5,152 nt of DNA, from NCBI GenBank assembly GCA_002716165.1, contig PAZT01000019.1, positions 1 to 5,152 on the forward strand, written 5' to 3'. Shown piece after piece: positions 1 to 5,152 of the stretch. Each line of letters opens with the position of its first letter. Position 1 is the stretch's first letter. Below the pieces are notes generated by a model. It did not search any database. It saw only the letters and a list, made by a program, of their open reading frames with translations, and had not been told where the DNA came from. This stretch comes from Deltaproteobacteria bacterium. Lineage in GTDB: Bacteria; SAR324; NAC60-12. The position numbers and the translations under genes are program-made.

Positions 1-83
1 CTATTTTTATGACAGTTTTAGCAATAAGTTTGGTAGGAGATGGACTGAACGATTCACTCAATCCAAAATTAAGGAAACGTTGA
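1..83 (+). CDS. Peptide/nickel ABC transporter permease, DppC-like (C-terminal end only)
   Basis: Only the last 26 codons are present, read in frame from base 3 to the TGA at 81-83; the rest lies left of the window. The tail contains GDGLNDSLNPKLRKR, which matches the usual ending of DppC/OppC/GsiD permeases (G-D-x-L-R/N-D-x-L-[DN]-P-[KR]-[LM]-[RK]), preceded by the hydrophobic end of the last transmembrane helix. Such a permease forms half of the inner-membrane channel of a peptide, dipeptide or nickel importer. Its stop is 4 nt before the start of the first ATPase gene, as expected in a permease-ATPase-ATPase operon. The family call rests on the short tail plus this context; the substrate cannot be told. 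Confidence 0.85.
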   Translation, partial: IFMTVLAISLVGDGLNDSLNPKLRKR

Positions 84-87
84 CACC

Positions 88-1092
88 ATGCCCGATCCAA
101 TTCTTTCAATAAAAAACCTTACAGTTATCTTTAAGACCCGTTCAGGTGATGTTCCTGTAATTGATGATGTTTCATTCAGTATTGCTCCTAGGGAGATACT
201 CGGAATAGTAGGAGAATCAGGATGTGGTAAAACCATGACATCACTAGCAATAATGCGTCTAATGCCGGAACAAGGTAAAATCACTTCAGGTTCAATCAGG
301 CTCTCTGGAGAAGATCTTGTTGTTGCCTCTGAAGCGCGAATGTGTGGTTTGCGTGGAAACGAAATATCTATGGTCTTTCAGGAACCGATGTCTGCATTGA
401 ATCCTGTTTTCAGTGTAGGAGAACAAATAGCAGAAGTATTGAAAACTCATCAGGGATTGAGTAATAGTGAAGCAAGGGAGCATGCAATTGAACTACTAGA
501 ATCAGTCAAAATTCCGTTACCTTCCCAAAGGGCAAATGATTATCCTCACCAGCTTTCAGGAGGAATGCGACAACGGGTGATGATTGCAATTGCTCTGGCT
601 TGTAAGCCTAAAGTCCTTATTGCTGATGAACCGACCACGGCTTTGGATGTAACAGTGCAGGCACATATATTTGAACTTCTGCATGAACTCCGGGATCAGA
701 CAGGAACGTCTATAATTCTGATCACACACGATATGGCATCGGTAGCTGAAATGGCAGAGCGGGTGATGGTTATGTATGCCGGTCGCAAGGTTGAGGAAGG
801 ACCTGTAGAAGAAATTTTGAAAAACCCACTGCATCCATATACCCAGGGACTTATCAGATGTGTTCCTCATCTTATGGAAACAATTTCGCCAGAGAGGAAA
901 GATCTGCATGAGATTCCTGGAATAGTTCCCCCCATAAGCCATTTTGGGCGCAACGAATGCCTGTTTGCACCTCGTTGCTGTTTCGTCGAGGATCGCTGTC
1001 TTAACCAGCGTCCGTTGGATTCTAAACGGGCTGCAAAACACCTGACAGCCTGCTGGCAAGAAAACACAAATTTTGAGAAAGTTTTTGCATGA
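88..1092 (+). CDS. Peptide/nickel ABC transporter ATP-binding protein, DppD/OppD-like
   Basis: A 334-residue cytoplasmic ATPase, the normal length for DppD/OppD, that would power import through the permease pair upstream. It shows a full nucleotide-binding domain: Walker A GESGCGKT (42-49), Q-loop Q98 in VFQEP, signature LSGGMRQR (156-163), Walker B VLIADE (176-181) with catalytic E181, D-loop ALD (185-187) and switch H214. NPLHPYTQGL (246-255) opens the C-terminal extension specific to the oligopeptide subfamily. This extension has cysteines C291, C297, C304 and C322, the positions known to bind a [4Fe-4S] cluster in DppD-type proteins; C298 is an extra cysteine. The ATG at 88 is 4 nt after the permease stop, with AAGGA at 71-75 as a somewhat distant ribosome site inside the permease gene. 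The 3' end overlaps the next gene by ATGA, suggesting translational coupling. The family call is secure. The substrate (dipeptide, oligopeptide, glutathione, nickel or other) is not resolved, so no symbol is given. Confidence 0.96.
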   Translation: MPDPILSIKNLTVIFKTRSGDVPVIDDVSFSIAPREILGIVGESGCGKTMTSLAIMRLMPEQGKITSGSIRLSGEDLVVASEARMCGLRGNEISMVFQEPMSALNPVFSVGEQIAEVLKTHQGLSNSEAREHAIELLESVKIPLPSQRANDYPHQLSGGMRQRVMIAIALACKPKVLIADEPTTALDVTVQAHIFELLHELRDQTGTSIILITHDMASVAEMAERVMVMYAGRKVEEGPVEEILKNPLHPYTQGLIRCVPHLMETISPERKDLHEIPGIVPPISHFGRNECLFAPRCCFVEDRCLNQRPLDSKRAAKHLTACWQENTNFEKVFA

Positions 1093-2063
1093 TTGTTCCA
1101 GTCCCTGTTCTTGAGGTAAATAACTTGAAGGTGTATTTTCCTACTAAACGCAAGCACTTTTTTGAAGTACACAGTCATATACATGCTGTGGATGGTGTTT
1201 CCTTAAAGGTGGAATTTGGAAAGACTCTAGGGCTAGTGGGAGAATCCGGTTCAGGTAAAACTACTACGGGGCTTGCTATAGCAAGACTAGTTCAAGCCAG
1301 CAGCGGTTCTGTCAAGATCATGGGCAAGGAAGTTCTAGGACTGGAAGGGGAAGAACTTAGGGTTCAGAGAAAGCATATCCAGTATGTTTTTCAGGATCCT
1401 TACTCATCTCTAAATCCCCGGTTACGTGCAGGTAGGTTGGTTCGGGAAGCTTTGGACAGATTGAAAATTGGCCATACGACTGAACGATCAATCAGGGTAA
1501 ATGAGCTCTTTAGACAGGTTGGTTTAAGTCGTGAGCATGAGCGACTCTTTCCTCATCAATTCTCTGGAGGTCAGAGACAACGTTTGGGAATCGCACGTGC
1601 TCTTGCTTCCCATCCAGATTTGCTCATTTGTGATGAGCCTGTTTCCGCTTTAGATGTGGCTGTACAGGCGCAGATTCTAAACTTACTAAGGAGACTTCAA
1701 AAGGAAATGGGTCTAACCTATCTTTTCATCTCCCACGACCTGGGTGTAGTTCAGCATATGTGTGATGAGATTGCAGTGATGTATGTTGGACAGATTGTAG
1801 AACAAGCCGATAGGATATCTTTATTTAAAAATCCAATGCATCCATATACTAAAGGACTCCTTGCATCTGTTCCATCTGCTGATCCTAATCGCCGAAAAAA
1901 AACTCAAATACAAATTTATGGGGAACCTCCCAGTCCTATTGATCCCCCTCTAGGATGCAGGTTTTCGTCACGCTGTCAGCTTGCAGAAGAGCGCTGTCAT
2001 TTTGAAACCCCATTGTTGAGAAAAATTAAAGCCAATCAAAAAGTTGCTTGCCACTTGATCTAA
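1089..2063 (+). CDS. Peptide/nickel ABC transporter ATP-binding protein, DppF/OppF-like
   Basis: The second ATPase of the importer, 324 residues, expected to pair with the upstream ATPase as a heterodimer. Motifs are complete: Walker A GESGSGKT (51-58), Q-loop Q102 in VFQDP, signature FSGGQRQR (158-165), Walker B LLICDE (178-183) with E183, D-loop SALD (186-189) and switch H216. The longer N-terminal segment around residues 18-33, before the AVDGVSL strand, is typical of DppF/OppF rather than DppD. HPYTKGL (251-257) and cysteines C290, C296, C303 and C321 mark the oligopeptide-type C-terminal domain, with a probable [4Fe-4S] site. The start ATG at 1089 overlaps the previous stop (ATGA). Only a weak GAGA lies 10 nt upstream, so translation probably depends on coupling. 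It is the last gene of the plus-strand operon. The substrate is unknown. Confidence 0.96.
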   Translation: MIVPVPVLEVNNLKVYFPTKRKHFFEVHSHIHAVDGVSLKVEFGKTLGLVGESGSGKTTTGLAIARLVQASSGSVKIMGKEVLGLEGEELRVQRKHIQYVFQDPYSSLNPRLRAGRLVREALDRLKIGHTTERSIRVNELFRQVGLSREHERLFPHQFSGGQRQRLGIARALASHPDLLICDEPVSALDVAVQAQILNLLRRLQKEMGLTYLFISHDLGVVQHMCDEIAVMYVGQIVEQADRISLFKNPMHPYTKGLLASVPSADPNRRKKTQIQIYGEPPSPIDPPLGCRFSSRCQLAEERCHFETPLLRKIKANQKVACHLI

Positions 2064-2322
2064 GTAATCACGAAATCTAATTAAATTAAGAATTTAATAA
2101 AAAACATAAAATAATAACTTTTTAAAGTAATGAAGAATATTTTCTGAGTGCAACTTTACTGAAACATAAATTATTAATGAAAGTGTAATTTTAAATATCC
2201 CCCAAAATTCTATATTTAAAATTGATGTATGAATTTAGTAGTTTATTTTTTTGAAAAATAATCTTGCTGGATGAAGCTGGGTTTCAGATCAATTTTTTAA
2301 CTTCAATAAGATCCCATTTATC
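2064..2322. other. AT-rich convergent intergenic region without a clear terminator
   Basis: This 259-nt gap separates the 3' ends of the two convergent gene blocks. By count it is about 22% GC, well below the flanking genes. It holds no credible ORF and no RNA gene that I recognise. There are two AT-only inverted repeats: 2080-2087 with 2091-2098 (8 bp, 3-nt loop) and 2243-2250 with 2254-2261 (8 bp, 3-nt loop). Neither is a GC-rich stem followed by a T-run in the direction needed, so neither is called a terminator. A 9-nt direct repeat, AAACATAAA, occurs at 2102-2110 and 2162-2170, which is expected by chance in such AT-rich DNA. Confidence 0.6.
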
Positions 2323-3294
2323 TCACTTCAAATTCTCTCTTTCATCTTTTATCTTCATACCATAAGGAAGCTTAAGTCCCAGTGATGATGGCATCTCTGG
2401 TGTCCCAATTAGAACTAAATTTGAATTTGAGTTATTACCTGCCAACTTTTTGATTGAAGATTGCTTTCCGACCTTTTGCCACAACCATGATCCCCCAGGT
2501 TCTTCTTCAAAGTTCAAGATCCCTTTTGCACGTATTATAGAAGTAGGAAGTGTTTTGCACCATACTTGAAAAGTTTTGCGGTTAAGCTCTTTATTACAAT
2601 AAAGTGTAAGACTTTTAAATTGGTGATTATGATGATTGTAATTGAGGTCTTGATTTATTTTTGTTTCTTCATAAGCTTTTTCATTAAAAATTTTTCTTTT
2701 TACTTCTTCACTAAAAATCATTTGTATTGGAACAACCCCTTTTGATGTATTAAAGCGAACTGCGTTGGGTGATACATTCTCAAGCCATGCCTCTAGATCA
2801 ATTAGTTTATCCAAGCTAATCAAATCAGTTTTGTTGACTATTAAAAGTTCAGCATTATGTAGTTGTTTGACAACAATGTCTCCGACGTATTGGTCTACAG
2901 CATAATTTTGTACCTCCGCGGCATCCACCAGAACTATAATTCCACTAGGAATAAGTTCTGGATCAAGTCTTGCGATGTCCATAATGCGATCCGGCTCTGA
3001 TACTCCGCTGGACTCAACAACTACTTGGTCAAAGTCATCGATACTATTTAAAAGGTTGATCAAAGTTTCGTTGAAATCGTTGGAAATGCTGCAACATACG
3101 CAGCCATTTGTGAGTGAAATGGTCTTTCCTTCGTGAGATGAAATAAGTGATTCATCAATTTTTAGATCACCAAAATCATTGACCAGAACCGCACAGCGAA
3201 TTCCAGCAGCCTGAGTAAGGATGTGATTTAGGAGGGTTGTTTTACCAGCTCCTAGAAAACCTCCTATCACTGTGAAGGGTACTGGTATTTTCAT
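2323..3294 (-). CDS. CobW/COG0523-family GTPase, putative metallochaperone
   Basis: A G3E-class P-loop GTPase of 323 residues from the ATG at 3294. A TTG codon directly before it (3297) would add one residue; residue numbers here count from that TTG. The Walker A is GGFLGAGKTT (12-21), the family CxCC metal motif is GCVCC (65-69), the conserved ESSGVSEP follows (95-102), and the guanine-specificity motif is NKTD (155-158). A His-rich hinge, NHHNHQ (221-226), leads into a CobW C-terminal domain (about 228-300) with the typical LPTSIIRAKG. COG0523 proteins use GTP to bind and deliver metals, usually zinc, or cobalt and iron in some subgroups; which subgroup this is cannot be told by eye. It lies 30 nt after the amidohydrolase gene on the same strand, so that enzyme is the obvious candidate client. 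No Shine-Dalgarno is visible before the start, suggesting reinitiation from the upstream gene. The final 25 residues or so do not follow the usual family pattern. Confidence 0.93.
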   Translation of the reverse strand: MKIPVPFTVIGGFLGAGKTTLLNHILTQAAGIRCAVLVNDFGDLKIDESLISSHEGKTISLTNGCVCCSISNDFNETLINLLNSIDDFDQVVVESSGVSEPDRIMDIARLDPELIPSGIIVLVDAAEVQNYAVDQYVGDIVVKQLHNAELLIVNKTDLISLDKLIDLEAWLENVSPNAVRFNTSKGVVPIQMIFSEEVKRKIFNEKAYEETKINQDLNYNHHNHQFKSLTLYCNKELNRKTFQVWCKTLPTSIIRAKGILNFEEEPGGSWLWQKVGKQSSIKKLAGNNSNSNLVLIGTPEMPSSLGLKLPYGMKIKDERENLK

Positions 3295-3324
3295 CAATTC
3301 AGATATATTATTCTGTTATTCTAA

Positions 3325-4959
3325 TCACTCTGCAGGATATGGAATCCCACTATGTATAGTACCCCATACTTTAACATCTTTAAGGTATTCCTGAGGTATT
3401 TCATAAGGATTTTCTTCAAGAACTGCAAAGTCGGCAAACTTTCCAGATTCTATGCTGCCTAAAAGGTGATCAAGTTTGAGAGTGTATGCCGCGCCAATTG
3501 TTATTGCTCGAAGCGCGTCTTCAACGGAAATTTTTTCATGTTCCCCAAGAATTCTGCCGGAAGCAGTTTGTCGATTTGCGGCACACCAAGCAGTAAAAAG
3601 AGGACCTAGAGGAGTTACAGGTGCGTCAGAGTGAATTGAAAAATTGACTCCATTCCGTTTTGCTGTAGCTGCAGCATCCATGCGGACAGCGCGATCAGGA
3701 CCCATTGTCTGTTCTAGGTGCTGGTCTCCCCAGTAGAAAATATGGTTGGCAAAGAGGTTTGCGCAAATGCCCAGCTTGGCCATGCGCCTAAAGTGAGCTT
3801 CCTCAGCCATCTGGCAGTGCTGAAGAGTATGGCGATGATCGGAATGAGGTTTATTTGAAAGTGCTGATTCTATGGCACCTATCGTTACTTCTGTTGCTTC
3901 ATCTCCGTTGGTATGAATGTGCAGTTGAATACTTTCTGAATGGTATGCATCAATCATTTTTATGAGGGTTTCAGGAGGGACATACCAAGCACCTTCATGG
4001 CTGCTTTTGAAGTATCCTGGCCATTTTAGTCTTGCAGTGTAACCCTGAATTGACCCATCAGCAATTATTTTGCAAAGTCCAAAATGCAGTTTTTCTGAAT
4101 TACTTTGCACTAATTCTTTTATCTTTTCTATTCCTTCTTGAATTGGCATTTCTTGAATCCTCATTGCTGGAACGATTCGCAGAGGAAATTCCTTTTTAGA
4201 AGTTACTTCTCGATAAGCAGCAAGGGTGTCTCTGTCAAAGCTTGCTGCAAGGTCGGTAGCAGTTGTTACACCCGCTCTTCTCGCAATTGCTGAAAAACGC
4301 CATAATCCTCTAGAGTCCATCGAATTGAAAAAAGGCATCCCAGCAACTTTCTGAATAATGTAATGAGTAGCCATCGAGATCAATTCACCTGTAGGTTTAC
4401 CTTCCTCATCCTTGAATATTCCATGAACATCTGTAGAGGAATCTATTCCTGCCCTTTCCAGAACAAGGCTATTGACGTTTAAAAGGTGTCCGCTGGTATG
4501 CATAATTATTATACAGCGAGTTTTTGAAACTGAGTCTAGGTCTTTAACTGTCATTCGTTCAGAGTTATAGTAGATGGGGTCAAAGCCCCAGGCAAAAAGT
4601 GGTGCATCATCGTCATCCATATTTTCATCCACATGCCTAAGTCGTTCTAGCACATTATCCATGTTTTCGAGTTTAGGGTGTAAATTCCCCTCAGGGTCAT
4701 AGCGTTCGAAGTAGCCAAGGTAAGTATGGTCCCATATTTGACCTTCAGGAGCATGACAGTGACCCTCCACAAACCCAGGCATCAATACTTTATCTGCAAA
4801 ACGAGTGTTGAGAGAATGTTCTCCCCATCCGGAAAGCTGGTCCAGATTCCCTACCCCAAGGATTTTACCTTCACGTACGGCAACATGAGTTGCTTTAGGG
4901 AGATAACTGTTCATAGTGATAATTATCTTAGCTTGATAAATTGTAGTTTTATTTTTCAA
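3325..4959 (-). CDS. Metal-dependent amidohydrolase, YtcJ/Amidohydro_3 family
   Basis: A 544-residue cytoplasmic hydrolase (no signal peptide), of usual length for YtcJ-like proteins. The N-terminal strands (1-60) and C-terminal strands (491-544, with GSIESGKFADFAVLEENP) form the beta-sandwich around a TIM barrel. Expected metal ligands are present: H67 and H69 in PGFVEGHCH, K297 in CKIIADGS (the position of the bridging, often carbamylated, lysine), H349 in HIHTNGD, H381 in LQHCQ, and D445 in HSDAPV. The family cleaves amide or related C-N bonds; N-substituted formamide deformylase NfdA is a characterised member. The substrate here is unknown. The start is TTG at 4959 with AAGGAG 6 nt upstream. 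The next in-frame ATG (codon 16, 4912-4914) would remove the first sandwich strand, TTIYQAKIIITMN, so TTG is preferred. An acidic run, DENMDDDD (111-118), stands out. The gene is followed after 30 nt by the CobW-type GTPase, probably as one transcript. Confidence 0.94.
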   Translation of the reverse strand: MKNKTTIYQAKIIITMNSYLPKATHVAVREGKILGVGNLDQLSGWGEHSLNTRFADKVLMPGFVEGHCHAPEGQIWDHTYLGYFERYDPEGNLHPKLENMDNVLERLRHVDENMDDDDAPLFAWGFDPIYYNSERMTVKDLDSVSKTRCIIIMHTSGHLLNVNSLVLERAGIDSSTDVHGIFKDEEGKPTGELISMATHYIIQKVAGMPFFNSMDSRGLWRFSAIARRAGVTTATDLAASFDRDTLAAYREVTSKKEFPLRIVPAMRIQEMPIQEGIEKIKELVQSNSEKLHFGLCKIIADGSIQGYTARLKWPGYFKSSHEGAWYVPPETLIKMIDAYHSESIQLHIHTNGDEATEVTIGAIESALSNKPHSDHRHTLQHCQMAEEAHFRRMAKLGICANLFANHIFYWGDQHLEQTMGPDRAVRMDAAATAKRNGVNFSIHSDAPVTPLGPLFTAWCAANRQTASGRILGEHEKISVEDALRAITIGAAYTLKLDHLLGSIESGKFADFAVLEENPYEIPQEYLKDVKVWGTIHSGIPYPAE

Positions 4960-4965
4960 AAAAAT

Positions 4966-4971
4966 CTCCTT
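4966..4971 (-). promoter_or_regulatory. Strong Shine-Dalgarno for the TTG-started amidohydrolase
   Basis: On the minus strand this reads AAGGAG, followed by a 6-nt spacer (ATTTTT) and the TTG at 4957-4959. It is the best ribosome site in the window and fixes the unusual start codon: no comparable site precedes the later in-frame ATG at 4912-4914. Confidence 0.8.
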
Positions 4972-4972
4972 A

Positions 4973-5006
4973 GCACATATATGGATAAGCTTATAAATTT
5001 TGGTGC
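4973..5006. promoter_or_regulatory. Imperfect 34-bp dyad, candidate operator upstream of the amidohydrolase
   Basis: A perfect 10-bp palindrome, ATAAGCTTAT (4985-4994), sits exactly at the centre of outer arms GCAC (4973-4976) and GTGC (5003-5006). Counting all positions, 12 of 17 half-site pairs are complementary. It lies immediately upstream of the Shine-Dalgarno. Because the centre has no loop, a dimeric repressor site is more plausible than an RNA hairpin. The surrounding DNA is very AT-rich, so chance symmetry is possible. I found no confident -35/-10 pair in the 4960-5063 gap, so its position relative to a promoter is unknown. Confidence 0.3.
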
Positions 5007-5063
5007 ATATTCAAATTAATCAATAATAAAAATTTTTTTCTCAAAGCTTAAAACTAAATATTT

Positions 5064-5152
5064 TTATTCCCCCAAATCTGGAAATAGACACTCCTCATAC
5101 TTTTTAAACTTTTCGGCCCCAGACACAACTGTCTTGCCAAGTTTATCAAGGG
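5064..5152 (-). CDS. Unidentified protein, C-terminal end only
   Basis: Reading leftwards from the window edge, an open frame of 28 complete codons runs to a TAA at 5064-5066. The tail reads LDKLGKTVVSGAEKFKK, then YEECLFPDLGE. Its mixed charged and hydrophobic composition looks like a real protein end, and GC here is clearly higher than in the AT-rich gap that begins right after the stop. The gene's start lies to the right of the window. I do not recognise the family from this tail. It is on the same strand as the amidohydrolase, with 104 nt between them, so it could belong to the same operon or be an independent gene. Confidence 0.6.
   Translation of the reverse strand, partial: LDKLGKTVVSGAEKFKKYEECLFPDLGE

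Noticed and set aside
556..1059. Long minus-strand open frame (167 codons) opposite the first ATPase
   Set aside because: It lies wholly antisense to a gene with every ABC ATPase motif, and its translation is rich in Cys, His and Arg with no recognisable domain. It is a shadow frame.
867..1184. Minus-strand open frame across the junction of the two ATPases
   Set aside because: It is antisense to both well-supported genes and has no domain or plausible ribosome site.
2102..2170. Direct repeat AAACATAAA (two copies 60 nt apart) as an attachment site or regulatory repeat
   Set aside because: A 9-nt A/T-dominated repeat in DNA of about 22% GC is expected by chance, and no mobile-element gene is nearby.
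2243..2261. Perfect AT-only inverted repeat as a terminator
   Set aside because: The stem contains only A-T pairs and so is weak, and no proper T-run follows it in either direction.
4726..5019. Plus-strand 97-codon open frame overlapping the amidohydrolase start
   Set aside because: Most of it is antisense to the conserved N-terminus of the amidohydrolase and the rest is AT-rich spacer. The protein has no recognisable features.
4960..5063. Sigma-70 promoter for the amidohydrolase on the minus strand
   Set aside because: TTGATT, TTGAAT and TATAAG elements occur, but their spacings (13 or 22 nt) do not fit a normal promoter, so no call is made.

Overview
This is a bacterial window with compact genes, moderate GC in the coding regions and very AT-rich spacers. 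The gene families suggest a Gram-negative-like bacterium, perhaps a proteobacterium, but no marker gene fixes the taxon. There are two blocks of genes pointing at each other. I see no rRNA, tRNA, CRISPR array, transposase or prophage gene.

Left block, plus strand, 1-2063: the end of a peptide/nickel-type ABC transporter operon. It holds the last 26 codons of a DppC-like inner-membrane permease, then a DppD/OppD-type ATPase 4 nt downstream, then a DppF/OppF-type ATPase that overlaps it by 4 nt (ATGA). The two ATPases would form the nucleotide-binding pair of an importer for peptides or related small molecules. Both carry the C-terminal four-cysteine motif of this family, with identical spacing. 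The second permease and the substrate-binding protein are not in the window; if present they would lie to the left.

Middle, 2064-2322: 259 nt at about 22% GC between the 3' ends of the two blocks. It contains AT-only inverted repeats but no convincing terminator and no gene.

Right block, minus strand, 5152 down to 2323: the last 28 codons of an unidentified protein, a 104-nt AT-rich gap with a 34-bp imperfect dyad, a YtcJ-type metal-dependent amidohydrolase that starts at TTG behind a strong Shine-Dalgarno, and 30 nt later a CobW/COG0523 GTPase. The GTPase has the CxCC metal motif and a His-rich hinge. The tight pairing of a metal-dependent hydrolase with a putative metallochaperone is the most interesting feature: the GTPase may supply or control metal for the hydrolase. 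The importer next door could bring in amide-type substrates, but that link is speculative because the two blocks are transcribed convergently.
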